Shown here piece by piece: positions 35,576 to 45,006 of a stretch of 64,000 nt of DNA. Position 1 is the first letter of the stretch. The number at the start of each line of letters is the position of its first letter. The position numbers and the translations under genes were made by a program. Source of the DNA: Aestuariibaculum marinum (GTDB taxonomy: Bacteria > Bacteroidota > Bacteroidia > Flavobacteriales > Flavobacteriaceae); contig NZ_JACVXD010000002.1 of NCBI RefSeq assembly GCF_014596975.1, positions 646,653-710,652 on the forward strand, written 5' to 3'. The notes beneath the pieces were generated by a model. That model saw only the letters and a program-made list of their open reading frames with translations. It was not told the origin of the DNA and did no database searches.

Positions 35576-37273
35576 TTATTTTAGTTTTACAGCTTTTTGG
35601 TTGACTTCTTTTCCTTGAAGTATTTGCTGCGTTGGGTTTGTAATATCTTTTTTGTTAAACTGAATTTTTTCAGTTTTATTTCCTAATATTTTTATGGCTG
35701 ATTGACTTTCTGAAAAAGACAGGTCTTCCACGTTTACATTCTTACTGTTGTAAATGGTTAAGGCATGATCTTCGGAAGCTTTTACTTTAACGTTTTTCAA
35801 AATAATACCATCTGAATCTATGGCTGTAATGCCTTTTTTTGTTTCGAAAACAGCATTTTCAATCGCTACATTTTTAAGATTCATTTCAGGAAGTCCCATA
35901 AAGAATACTGCTGTTTCAGACTCCGAAACAGAAATATTTTTCATGTAAATATTTCTGAAAGACGGGGTTTCCTCAGTCACAGGAATCATAGTTTCGTCAC
36001 GTTTTTCATCATCGGCATTTTGGTCTTCTTCAAGAACAGGCGAGTTACCCCCGTAAAACATATTAAAACGTATGGCTTCTGTTGGAATATGCATCATATC
36101 AATGTTCGAGATATAAATATTCTCGACAATACCTCCACGACCTCGGGTACTTTTAAAACGAAGACCAACATCGGTGCCTAAAAACGTACAGTCAGACACA
36201 TGAACATTTTTTACGCCCCCAGACATTTCACTTCCAATAACAAATCCGCCATGTGCGTGATACACCACATTGTTTTTTACAATCACATTTTCTGTAGGTA
36301 TGCCGCGGTCGCGACCATCTTTATTTTTACCAGATTTAAAACAGATGGCATCGTCGCCAACATCAAAAGTATTGTTGTATATCAATACATTTTTACAAGA
36401 TTCTAAATCTAAACCATCACCGTTTTGTGAATACCATGGATTACGAACTTTTAAATTTCTAATAATAAGGTCTTCACTCATTAAAGGGTGAATATTCCAC
36501 GCGGGTGAATTTTGAAATGTCGGTCCGTCAAGAAGGATGCGTTTACTGTTTACCAAACTAACCATTACCGGACGTAAATAATCTTTTATAGATTGAAATT
36601 CGGCATCGTTAATTAAATCCGGAACATTGAAGTTTGTCGTGCCTTCATGGCCTTTTTTTGCACCTTCTGAAGGAAACCAGATGCGTTTATCTTTAGAAAG
36701 AACACCGCCAGAATTCACTAACTTTTTCCATTGTCCATCTGTCATTTTTGATTTTTTAACAGGACGCCACGCATCTCCGCTTCCATCAATTATGCCTTCA
36801 CCTGTAATGGCTATATTTTCAACATTATTGGCGGTAATAGGGGAGATGCATCTTGCGGTTTCAAGACCTTCAAAACTGGTTTTTACCAAAGGGAAATCGT
36901 CAAAGTTTTTACTGAAAACAATGACAGCTCCGGCCTCTAAATGAAGGTTCACGTTACTTTTAAAAATGATTGGTCCCGTTAGCCATAAACCTCGGGGTAC
37001 AATTACATGGCCGCCACCGTTGTTATTAACATCGGTTATGGCTTTTTCAAAGGCTTTGGTGTTCTTGGTAATCCCATCATTTACAGCTCCAAAATTTGTG
37101 ATGCTAACCTTGTAATCTGGAAATGCGGTAGTTTTTACTTTAGGCATGTTAAACTCTATGCCGTCGTAAATATTTTGTTCGGTTATAATTTTTGTCTGTT
37201 GTGCTTGTAATAGGAAAGCACAAAAAAGGGTTAAACAAATTAACCCTTTTTTAGTTGTTGATAACTTGATCAT
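35576..37273 (-). CDS. GH28 polygalacturonase (exo-type candidate)
   Basis: Beta-helix hydrolase of homogalacturonan, 565 residues, with a signal peptide (about 1-25, ending LQAQ). All GH28 motifs are intact: NGDGLD, VGDDAI with its Asp pair, HGGFVIGSE and RFKST. The wide N-terminal part and the DV-GLRFKS segment resemble exo-acting enzymes that trim oligogalacturonides. Its ATG overlaps the preceding stop by one base (TAATG at 37271-37275), so it is translationally coupled to the GH43 gene. Together with GH105 and CE8 it would complete homogalacturonan breakdown. Confidence 0.93.
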   Translation of the reverse strand: MIKLSTTKKGLICLTLFCAFLLQAQQTKIITEQNIYDGIEFNMPKVKTTAFPDYKVSITNFGAVNDGITKNTKAFEKAITDVNNNGGGHVIVPRGLWLTGPIIFKSNVNLHLEAGAVIVFSKNFDDFPLVKTSFEGLETARCISPITANNVENIAITGEGIIDGSGDAWRPVKKSKMTDGQWKKLVNSGGVLSKDKRIWFPSEGAKKGHEGTTNFNVPDLINDAEFQSIKDYLRPVMVSLVNSKRILLDGPTFQNSPAWNIHPLMSEDLIIRNLKVRNPWYSQNGDGLDLESCKNVLIYNNTFDVGDDAICFKSGKNKDGRDRGIPTENVIVKNNVVYHAHGGFVIGSEMSGGVKNVHVSDCTFLGTDVGLRFKSTRGRGGIVENIYISNIDMMHIPTEAIRFNMFYGGNSPVLEEDQNADDEKRDETMIPVTEETPSFRNIYMKNISVSESETAVFFMGLPEMNLKNVAIENAVFETKKGITAIDSDGIILKNVKVKASEDHALTIYNSKNVNVEDLSFSESQSAIKILGNKTEKIQFNKKDITNPTQQILQGKEVNQKAVKLK

Positions 37274-38901
37274 TATTTTGTGATATTGAAATAATGTACA
37301 TCGGCGTAACCACCGCGTTTTGCTTCTTGTGTACTTACACTAAACAGGCCAACTTTTGCGCCGATCCATTTACCTTCACGTGCTTTAAAAGCCTTACCAA
37401 TTTTTCTGAATTTTTTACCATTTTCAGAATAAAAAAACTGGCATGTGCTATCTGGTCCCGAAACTTCAACTTTAAAATACGCTGAATTAGTTTTGATACG
37501 TTTTTGATCATTAACCTTTTCTTCAGAGCCTTTAATAGCGTTAATAGCTTCGGTTTGTTTTATGAAAAATCCTTTTTCATCGTGCGATATACTTAGCGTG
37601 GCATAATCCATTCCCATAATGATTAAACCAGCCGTTTTACCACTTTCGGCTTCCTCGGGTTGCAAGGTGATTTTTGTTTCGGTTGTAAAATCGGGAGCAG
37701 GAAATTTTTGGAGTAATAGGTTTGGAACCATCCATAGGTTAGGTGTGTTTTCGGATACTTTAATTGAGAACAATCTTAAGTAATCGTTGCCAGGTAATTT
37801 AGCGTGCCAAACCACATTATTGTTCGCACTCCATTGCCATTGTAAACCCATATTGAATCCAGTGAAGTCATCAGTTTCCACAGGTGTTTCTATAGGATAG
37901 GTTTTGCCAACGTTTGGTTTTGTGTGAGTCATTACAGGTTCTCCAATACCATTACCATCTAAGTCTTTACCCATAACAGGCCAGTCGTTTTCCCAAGTCA
38001 TAGGTTGTAGGTGAACAATTCGACCTACAGGACCAACATCTTGAAAATGGTAAAACCAAGATTCGCCATTTGGCGTGTCTACCCAAGCGCCTTGATGAGG
38101 ACCATTAATGTCGGTTTTTCCTTGTTCTAAAACTACTTTTTCTTCGTAAGGGCCATAAATGTTTTTAGAACGCAATACCAATTGCCATCCGGTGGCGACA
38201 CCTCCGGCAGGAGCAAAAATGTAATAATATCCGTTGCGTTTGTAAAATTTAGAACCTTCAACCGTAGGGTGGTTTTCGTGACCGTCAAAAACATGAATTC
38301 CTGGGTCAAGCACTTTTGTGCCTTCCGCATTCATCTTATTCACCGATAGAAGGCTTTTTACGCCTGCACGACTTCCCGCGTAAGCGTGCACCAAATAGGC
38401 GTCACCATTATCATCGAATAGGGGACAAGGGTCGATTAAACCTTTACCTTCCATAACTAAAACAGGTTCATCCCATTTTCCGTAAGGATCTTTGGTTTTA
38501 ACCATGTAAATTCCGAAATCGGGATCACCCCAGTAAATATAAATTTCACCTTTGTGATAACGGATAGCCGGAGCCCAGACACCGTTACCATGTTGTGGAA
38601 TGTTAAATGTATCCAAAGGTACTTGAAGCGGTAAAGCATGGTTTATTAATTTCCAGTTTACCATGTCTTTGGAATGTAGGATAGGTAAACCCGGCGTGGC
38701 ATTAAAGCTGGAGGCGGTCATATAATAATCGTCTCCAACTCTAACCACATCAGGATCTGAATAATCAGAATATATAATTGGATTTTTATAAGTTCCATCG
38801 CCATTATCGGCAACCCAAACCTCAGAAACATATGGTTTTTCGGTTTGTGCGATTAGTAGCGACGAACAAAATAATGAAAGTGCAATTAAGGGTAGTTTCA
38901 T
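37273..38901 (-). CDS. GH43 family hydrolase with C-terminal beta-sandwich
   Basis: Exported arabinofuranosidase/xylosidase-type enzyme of 542 residues; signal peptide about 1-19 (ending LIAQ). The propeller (about 30-320) has Asp49 in YSDPDV as the base, IDPCPLFDD with the probable pKa-modulating Asp, and VEGSKFYKR with the probable acid Glu. The C-terminal half (about 345-540) is a beta-sandwich like GH43 C2 domains. It is related to the GH43 at 58890 but shares only the general layout. Arabinose- or xylose-substituted pectin is the likely target; the exact linkage is unknown. Confidence 0.92.
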   Translation of the reverse strand: MKLPLIALSLFCSSLLIAQTEKPYVSEVWVADNGDGTYKNPIIYSDYSDPDVVRVGDDYYMTASSFNATPGLPILHSKDMVNWKLINHALPLQVPLDTFNIPQHGNGVWAPAIRYHKGEIYIYWGDPDFGIYMVKTKDPYGKWDEPVLVMEGKGLIDPCPLFDDNGDAYLVHAYAGSRAGVKSLLSVNKMNAEGTKVLDPGIHVFDGHENHPTVEGSKFYKRNGYYYIFAPAGGVATGWQLVLRSKNIYGPYEEKVVLEQGKTDINGPHQGAWVDTPNGESWFYHFQDVGPVGRIVHLQPMTWENDWPVMGKDLDGNGIGEPVMTHTKPNVGKTYPIETPVETDDFTGFNMGLQWQWSANNNVVWHAKLPGNDYLRLFSIKVSENTPNLWMVPNLLLQKFPAPDFTTETKITLQPEEAESGKTAGLIIMGMDYATLSISHDEKGFFIKQTEAINAIKGSEEKVNDQKRIKTNSAYFKVEVSGPDSTCQFFYSENGKKFRKIGKAFKAREGKWIGAKVGLFSVSTQEAKRGGYADVHYFNITK

Positions 38902-38926
38902 TAAAATTAGTTTAGTGTTAAATGGT

Positions 38927-40171
38927 TTATTTGTTTAGTTCTAGGCTGGCCATAATAAAAGGACCTGTTCCTTTCGGGTCGTTAGCACGGATTTTTTCTC
39001 CAATGTAATATTCAAACGAACCATCGCGGTAAGGATTTCCACCTAGTCCGGCAACAGCACAACATTGATTAAGATTTACAACACCGTTTTCTTCAACAGT
39101 AACTAAATTTTCCAAAAGTCCGTTGTAGGCTTTATTAGCCACTTCTAAATATTTTTCAGGTAAATACCCTTTGTTAACACCCTTAGCGAAGGTATAGGTA
39201 AACATTGAAGTTCCTGTAGCTTCTAAATAATTACCTTCTCTGTCTCCTTGGTCAAGGACTTGCCACCATAAGCCAGATTCATCCTGTACCTTAGTTACAG
39301 CTTCAGCATATTGGTTTAAGTATTTGATAATTTTTTCTCGTCCCGGGTGATTTTCTGGTAAAAAGTCTAACACATCAACCATGGCCATACCGTACCATCC
39401 CATACCACGAGACCAGAAATGTTGTGAGTTACCTGTTTCTTTGTTAGCCCATTTTTGTTCTTTACTTTCATCCCATCCGTGGTATAAAAGACCAGACGCT
39501 TCATCGCGGCTATGCTTTTGAATTAAATCAAACTGAAGCACGACATGGTTATAGATTTCTTCTTTTTTGGTTTCGTCCTGAATATAGTCGTTAGCGTATT
39601 TTGTATGGAATGGTTCTGCCATGTAAAGACCATCTAACCACATTTGGTAAGGGTATATTTTTTTATGCCAGTAACCACCATCGGATGTTGTTGGTTGCGA
39701 TTCTAATTGGCTATCTAAGGTTTGCATAGCTTTTAAGAAACGCTCTTCTTTGGTAATCGGGTATAAGAATAATAAAACATCACCCGACTTAATCATGTCT
39801 AGGTTTTGTTTTTCCAGACTATAAGTGTCTATGGTTCCAGTACTATCGATTAAGGTATCGGCATAATCGTAAATATAATCGTAATATTCTTGTTTATCGG
39901 TAGCTTCGTATACACGAGCACATGCACTTAAAACTAACCCAGGAGTGTATGTCCAGCGGGCACGAGTGGCAAAGTCTAATTTTGTAGCTTCCGGAAAACG
40001 GTGAATTTCTGAAAGCATCATACGTTCAGACCATTTTAAGTTTTCAGGAACTACCTTTTCAACGGTTGCTGTAGGTTCTTCTTGGGTGTTTTCTTTTTTT
40101 GCATCTTTACAAGAGGTGGCTGATAAGCCTAATGCTAATGTAAAAAGAGCAATATACTTTGTTGTTTTCAT
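38927..40171 (-). CDS. GH105 unsaturated rhamnogalacturonyl hydrolase, lipoprotein
   Basis: Removes the unsaturated 4,5-sugar left at the non-reducing end by pectin lyases. The 414-residue lipoprotein has Cys21. The (alpha/alpha)6 barrel carries QMWLDGLYMAEPF with the catalytic Asp, HGWDESKEQKW and SRGMGWYGMAMVDVLDFLP. Lipid anchoring to the periplasmic or outer face is unusual compared with many intracellular relatives, but common in Bacteroidota. It provides the step after PL1 and PL10. It lies 5 bp after the DUF4861 gene. Confidence 0.94.
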   Translation of the reverse strand: MKTTKYIALFTLALGLSATSCKDAKKENTQEEPTATVEKVVPENLKWSERMMLSEIHRFPEATKLDFATRARWTYTPGLVLSACARVYEATDKQEYYDYIYDYADTLIDSTGTIDTYSLEKQNLDMIKSGDVLLFLYPITKEERFLKAMQTLDSQLESQPTTSDGGYWHKKIYPYQMWLDGLYMAEPFHTKYANDYIQDETKKEEIYNHVVLQFDLIQKHSRDEASGLLYHGWDESKEQKWANKETGNSQHFWSRGMGWYGMAMVDVLDFLPENHPGREKIIKYLNQYAEAVTKVQDESGLWWQVLDQGDREGNYLEATGTSMFTYTFAKGVNKGYLPEKYLEVANKAYNGLLENLVTVEENGVVNLNQCCAVAGLGGNPYRDGSFEYYIGEKIRANDPKGTGPFIMASLELNK

Positions 40172-40176
40172 GATGC

Positions 40177-41190
40177 TTATTTAATCGAGTTTGTTGCGTT
40201 TAATGCTTCTAATTTTGTGTCGATATCTTTTAAGAAATCTGCTTCAGTTTTAATGCCGTTTAATTCTTGTTCCCAAGCTGCTAAAAAGTAATAGGTAACG
40301 GTTTCTGTAGTTGGTTTAAAAATAACCAGGTGCTCGTAATCTCCTTTTTTCTGTTCGGTAACTTCATCTAATTTATAGAATAAAGCCATTCCTAATTTAT
40401 CGGCTGGTTCTGTCAAAGTTTGAATACCATAAGTTGCAATGTATGCCCAGATTTCACCTTCTTTTTTATGAAAAGCTACATTGTGGTCTACAATTCCTGT
40501 GCAAAGGCCTTCAATGGCTTTTGATGGTGTTAATTCTGCTTTTGTATAACGGTCTTCAGGGTAGATGGTTAATTTAGATTTTAAATCAATTGTATCTTCT
40601 CCCGATTCCCAACCTGTGTAGGCAATATCAATAGACGAGTTGGTGTCTGTATTTGTAATGTTGGCTTTCGTATCTTGTACTTTTTGGAAATGTACCATAG
40701 TATCTGCCACTACACGGCCATAACCACCAAGTCCCATAGATTTCCCAGCTTTTAAAATATCCTGACCCCAAGGTGCATCTTCGTGGTAAGAACCAAAACC
40801 ATTCTGACCGACATATGGCAGGACTAAAGAATCGACTTTTTTTCCAAAAATATCAATAGCATTTCTCCAGTCTAAGTATAAACGGTAGCCAACCTGACTA
40901 TTTTCCCAACCTGGTCCTTCGTAACGAATATACCAAGTGTGATCGGTATGCTGTTCTGGTACTTGTAGTTCTTCTACATTTTTAAAAGATGTTCCTCCTT
41001 TATATTCTTGATGTCCGTTTGGACCATCACCCCAAGTTCCGCCTTGAGCAACAGAAATTTCAGCGTATGTTTTAGGTGTTGTTTTAACTTCAGTAACAAC
41101 ATCTTCTAAGACTTCAGAAGATTTAGATTTATTATCCTTGCAGGAATAGAGACTTAGTAAAACAATTGGTATAATTGCTATGTTTTTCAT
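40177..41190 (-). CDS. DUF4861 domain lipoprotein
   Basis: Lipoprotein of 337 residues with Cys17 (SLYSC). The region has GGTWGDGPNGHQEYKGG, WENSQVGYRLYLDWRNAIDIFGK and FHKKEGEIWAYIATYG segments, typical of DUF4861 as I recall it. It looks like a beta-sandwich. I chose the ATG at 41190; a longer start would overlap the preceding GH28 gene by 35 bp. Homologues are common next to GH105 and lyases in pectin or alginate loci, which suggests a role in processing unsaturated uronides. No reaction is established here. Confidence 0.78.
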   Translation of the reverse strand: MKNIAIIPIVLLSLYSCKDNKSKSSEVLEDVVTEVKTTPKTYAEISVAQGGTWGDGPNGHQEYKGGTSFKNVEELQVPEQHTDHTWYIRYEGPGWENSQVGYRLYLDWRNAIDIFGKKVDSLVLPYVGQNGFGSYHEDAPWGQDILKAGKSMGLGGYGRVVADTMVHFQKVQDTKANITNTDTNSSIDIAYTGWESGEDTIDLKSKLTIYPEDRYTKAELTPSKAIEGLCTGIVDHNVAFHKKEGEIWAYIATYGIQTLTEPADKLGMALFYKLDEVTEQKKGDYEHLVIFKPTTETVTYYFLAAWEQELNGIKTEADFLKDIDTKLEALNATNSIK

Positions 41191-41212
41191 GATTGAAAGT
41201 TGTTTGAATGAT

Positions 41213-42652
41213 TTAATATTGTTTACCATTAATGGTAGTATTTTCAAAGATAACAGGTTCTGAGAATTCTACAGAAAGTGGTGTCTTTGCATTTTTAATA
41301 TGAACATTGGTTAACGATACATTTTTTATAACCATATCTTCTTCGCGACCTTTTATAAGAATACCGTATTTACCGCTGTTTTCAACATTGATATTCTCTA
41401 AATGGATATTACTCACTTTAGGCATAAATTGTCCCTCCTGATTAGCGTAGATGGCGTAATGTAAGTTAATTTTTAACAAGGCTTCTTTTACTTGGCCTAC
41501 CTGAATGTCTTTTACATACAGGTTTTCAACAAAACCACCACGAAGTGTATTGGTTTTTATACGTACGGCACGATCTAAATTCGGACTGTCCATTTTACAG
41601 TTTCTGGCGAACACATTTCTAACACCAGCTGAAATTTCACTACCTAAAACGACACCTCCATGACCATCTTTCATGTAGCAATTTTCAATAACAATGTTTT
41701 CGCTTGGAATGTTTACCCGTCTACCATCGTTATTTCTACCAGCTTTAATTGCAATACAGTCGTCGCCAGTATCGAATGTACAATTGGTAATGTGAACATT
41801 TTTGGTGTACTCCGGATCGCAACCATCATTGTTTGGTCCATGACTACTAACGGTAACACCATCAATACGTACATAATTACATTTTAAAGGATGAATAACC
41901 CAAAATGGAGCATTGGTAATGGTAACACCTTCGAGTAAAACATTTTCGCATTCAAACGGTTCGAAAAATGTTGGGCGTAAGTGATAACCTTTGCCAAATA
42001 CACGTTCAGAAACAGGTGTTTGTTTGTCGTTCATGTCGCGTAATCTGGGCAGATTTATAGAATCATGTTGCTTGGGAGCTCCTTCAATCCAGCCATAAGA
42101 ATCTTTACCACACCAGGGCCACCAATTGGTATTACTCGCTTGTCCGTTTAGAACTCCTTTTCCCGTAACGGCAATATTATTTTGTTTATACGCACGAATA
42201 AGGGGGGAATAATTCATGAGTTCAACAGCTTCGTACGAGGTGTGAACTACAGGAAGGTAATCATCATGATTAGTTGAAAATAGCACGTTAGCACCTTCTT
42301 CTAAATGTAAATTGACATTACTTTTTAAAACAATTGGACCTGTTAAAAAATCCCCTTCTGGAATAATAACTTTTCCACCACCTAAACCACTACAACTATC
42401 AATGGCTGTTTTAATAGCTTCAGAATTAAGTGTTGTCCCATCAGCTACAGCTCCAAAATCAATGATATTAAATGTTCGATCTGGAAATTCTAATACTTTG
42501 ATGCTTTCAATAATTTCATCGGCCGCAGCAAAGGCATCAGGTTGTGTTTGTTCTTCCTGTTTTGCTTTTTCCTTACACGAGTTAAACGTTAAAGCAATAA
42601 GTGAAAAAGATAGTAAAACGTATTGCCTTAAATGATTAGGTGTTGTTTTCAT
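41213..42652 (-). CDS. GH28 polygalacturonase, lipoprotein
   Basis: Beta-helix hydrolase of 479 residues, lipid-anchored at Cys26 (LTFNSC). The catalytic motifs are intact: NNDGCD, TGDDCIAIK, GHGGVVLGSE and RIKTN. I chose ATG at 42652; a start at 42724 would place the operator at 42668 inside the coding sequence and hide the lipobox. The protein is one of three GH28 enzymes in the window, and unlike the locus A copy it keeps the HG and RIK motifs. An operator directly upstream suggests that a sub-operon starts here and runs to CE8 at 27583. Confidence 0.93.
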   Translation of the reverse strand: MKTTPNHLRQYVLLSFSLIALTFNSCKEKAKQEEQTQPDAFAAADEIIESIKVLEFPDRTFNIIDFGAVADGTTLNSEAIKTAIDSCSGLGGGKVIIPEGDFLTGPIVLKSNVNLHLEEGANVLFSTNHDDYLPVVHTSYEAVELMNYSPLIRAYKQNNIAVTGKGVLNGQASNTNWWPWCGKDSYGWIEGAPKQHDSINLPRLRDMNDKQTPVSERVFGKGYHLRPTFFEPFECENVLLEGVTITNAPFWVIHPLKCNYVRIDGVTVSSHGPNNDGCDPEYTKNVHITNCTFDTGDDCIAIKAGRNNDGRRVNIPSENIVIENCYMKDGHGGVVLGSEISAGVRNVFARNCKMDSPNLDRAVRIKTNTLRGGFVENLYVKDIQVGQVKEALLKINLHYAIYANQEGQFMPKVSNIHLENINVENSGKYGILIKGREEDMVIKNVSLTNVHIKNAKTPLSVEFSEPVIFENTTINGKQY

Positions 42653-42667
42653 ATGATTTAATTTAGT

Positions 42668-42681
42668 TGTAATCGATTGCT
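42668..42681. promoter_or_regulatory. AATCGATT operator upstream of GH28
   Basis: TGTAATCGATTGCT (forward strand) matches the sites at 25863 and 53618. It lies 15 bp before the GH28 ATG at 42652, directly upstream of an ACTAAATTAAAT leader. Confidence 0.6.
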
Positions 42682-42766
42682 TAAAAATACTAAAGATGTC
42701 TTGGTTAACATAATTTATATGCAATTATCAAACGTTAAAATTGATAAACTTTTGTTTTTAAATGTC

Positions 42767-45004
42767 TTATAAATTAGGTGTCCAGTTGTCAGTTCCTCCT
42801 AAAACGGTATTTAAATTAAAAGTATCGGCATCTTTTTTAGATAGAGCTTTAGCCCATTTTACCCGATTTTTTGATGCTCCTGGTCCTGTGGTACCGTATT
42901 CGGCATAAAACGTAGTTTGCTCTGCATGAGGTTTGCCCCAGTTGTGCCAGCCTTCAGGTTTAATAAGGTTGTCCATATAACAGTTTATCCAAACCGTTTG
43001 TGCATAATCGCGCCAGGGCCTACCCAGGTAAAAGGTGTTCTCTTTGGCACTTCCCGTTATTTTACAATTTTTGAAAACAAAGCCATAAGCTGTGTTTTCG
43101 TCTGTCGATGCAGCCGTGACATAACCAGAGTTTTTACAGTATATTTCACAGTTTTCAAAATAGGCTGTAGACCATCCAAAAATAAAATCGACTGTGCCTT
43201 CAATGTAACAATCTTTGTAATATTGTCGGCTATCCTTTCCGTGACAGTACAAAGTATCTTGATTACCTAAAAATCGACAATTGTTAAAAATAACTTTATC
43301 GCCATCAACTCTTACAGCAACAGCTTGTCCCACTGGCCCTGCGCTATTTTCAAAGGTGATATTTTCAGCTTTAAAGTTATCACCAAAAATGAAAAAGGAT
43401 GTTGAACCTGTAGTCCCCATTTCTTCTCCAAACTTGTTGTGTTTTTGAGCAAAATCGTCGTAGGTTAAAATGGTTTTAAACTTGTCCTCACCTACGAAAG
43501 TGATATTTGTTTTTGAAGCAGGAAGTACTAACTTTTCTTTATAAATTCCGTTTTTAATATAAATTTTAGTTTCTTTTTTTCTGAAGTTTGGTACAGCATC
43601 AATAGCAGCTTGTACAGATGTGAAATCACCATTGCCATTGATGTCTATGATGTATTGGTAAGTCTCGCCGGCTATTGTTTTCGTATCGGTGGAAGGACTA
43701 ATTAATGAATTGGCATATACTTCTATATTTGTGTAATTCTTGTTTAGTGTATGCAGGTTACTGTCTTTCTCGTTTGGGTTTAAATTGTTTGCTTTTTCCC
43801 AGTCATTTGGTATCCCATCTTCATCTGTATCAGTGTTTTGATTTCCTGATTTCAACTGAGGCCAACCTCCAACATTGTCCTGAGAGTCAATAATGCCATT
43901 TTTGTAATTCGCACCACCTTCACGAGTGTTATGAACAATTCTAGCATCAACAGCATCTCTTGATAGACTTGCACCAGCTTTTTTTAAAACAGACTCGTAT
44001 GCGTCTTTGGCACTTTCAGTTGAGGTATTATTAGCGATGTTAATTTCAGAATTAAGCTTTGTATCTAATGGGGTTTCACATTGAACTCCACCGTTCCAGT
44101 TGTTTTTTGAAATAATTTCGAATCCTTCCACATGATTACCATTTACATAGAATTTTCCATAGGGTTCAGAAGGGTTAACTATTCTATCTTGTTTTGATTT
44201 AGGAGTTGCGGGTCCTGATTTAAAATAGTTGTTAACTATGTTGTATGTTCCTTTTTCGCCTCCATATATGCTATTGTTTCCCCAGTTGTAAATAACATTA
44301 TTTCTAAAATCTAGAAACTCATTTTTTGAATTTTCAGTTGTAGAAGAGCCGCTAAACCTTGGGTTTCTACTATTGTTTGAAGCAATTAAATTATGATGAA
44401 AAGATGCGTTTACACCGCCCCAAATACCGCCATAGCCGTGGGCTCCTTTATGATGCACAGAATTATTTAAGGCTTCAGAAATAATACAATACTGTAGTGT
44501 GAAATTTGAGTTGTTGTAAAATGAAGCATTTTCGTCGGTAGCCCAGCTAACTGAGCAGTGGTCTATGATAACGTTGTCGGCATCGCGACACCCCAAAGCA
44601 TCGCCTTCAACTTTGTGAATATCTCCCATTCTGAACCTCAGATACCTGAGGATTACATTGTCGGCTTTAATGGTAAATGGATACCCTTTTAAAGTGATGC
44701 CGTCGCCTGGAGCTGTTTGTCCTAAAATAGTAAGATCACCTCTGTTAACATCTAAATCGGATTTTAATTCTATGGTACCTGAAACTGCAAATACTATAGT
44801 TCTAGGCCCTTTTTTTAGAATTCCTTTTCTTAAACTACCTTCACCATCATCATTTAAGTTGGTAACAGTGTACACCAGTCCGCCTCTTCCTCCGGTAGCA
44901 TATTTGCCAAAACCTTCGGCGGAAGGGAAGGCCAATTCCTGGGCCTGAGTCAGGAGTGTAGTAAAAAGTATAATTAAACTTAAGATGTTATTTTTATTGA
45001 GCAT
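42767..45004 (-). CDS. PL1 pectate lyase - CE8 methylesterase fusion
   Basis: Bifunctional exported enzyme of 745 residues; signal peptide about 1-22 (ending LTQAQ). The PL1 parallel beta-helix (about 22-440) has TILGQTAPGDG, RYLRFRMGD, DHCSVSWATDE and RNPRF. The CE8 domain (about 450-740) has the full set: VGQAVAV, LGNQDTLY, VDFIFGW and LGRPWRDY. The methylesterase exposes the sites that the lyase cuts. It follows PL1 (45007) by 2 bp and precedes GH28, whose own operator lies between. The same pairing recurs with PL10 at 60457. Confidence 0.95.
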   Translation of the reverse strand: MLNKNNILSLIILFTTLLTQAQELAFPSAEGFGKYATGGRGGLVYTVTNLNDDGEGSLRKGILKKGPRTIVFAVSGTIELKSDLDVNRGDLTILGQTAPGDGITLKGYPFTIKADNVILRYLRFRMGDIHKVEGDALGCRDADNVIIDHCSVSWATDENASFYNNSNFTLQYCIISEALNNSVHHKGAHGYGGIWGGVNASFHHNLIASNNSRNPRFSGSSTTENSKNEFLDFRNNVIYNWGNNSIYGGEKGTYNIVNNYFKSGPATPKSKQDRIVNPSEPYGKFYVNGNHVEGFEIISKNNWNGGVQCETPLDTKLNSEINIANNTSTESAKDAYESVLKKAGASLSRDAVDARIVHNTREGGANYKNGIIDSQDNVGGWPQLKSGNQNTDTDEDGIPNDWEKANNLNPNEKDSNLHTLNKNYTNIEVYANSLISPSTDTKTIAGETYQYIIDINGNGDFTSVQAAIDAVPNFRKKETKIYIKNGIYKEKLVLPASKTNITFVGEDKFKTILTYDDFAQKHNKFGEEMGTTGSTSFFIFGDNFKAENITFENSAGPVGQAVAVRVDGDKVIFNNCRFLGNQDTLYCHGKDSRQYYKDCYIEGTVDFIFGWSTAYFENCEIYCKNSGYVTAASTDENTAYGFVFKNCKITGSAKENTFYLGRPWRDYAQTVWINCYMDNLIKPEGWHNWGKPHAEQTTFYAEYGTTGPGASKNRVKWAKALSKKDADTFNLNTVLGGTDNWTPNL

Positions 45005-45006
45005 GT

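Noticed and set aside
41191..41247. N-terminal extension of the DUF4861 gene
   Set aside because: It overlaps GH28 by 35 bp and lacks a signal peptide at its start.
42653..42724. N-terminal extension of the GH28 gene
   Set aside because: It would place the AATCGATT operator inside the coding region and would disrupt the lipoprotein signal.
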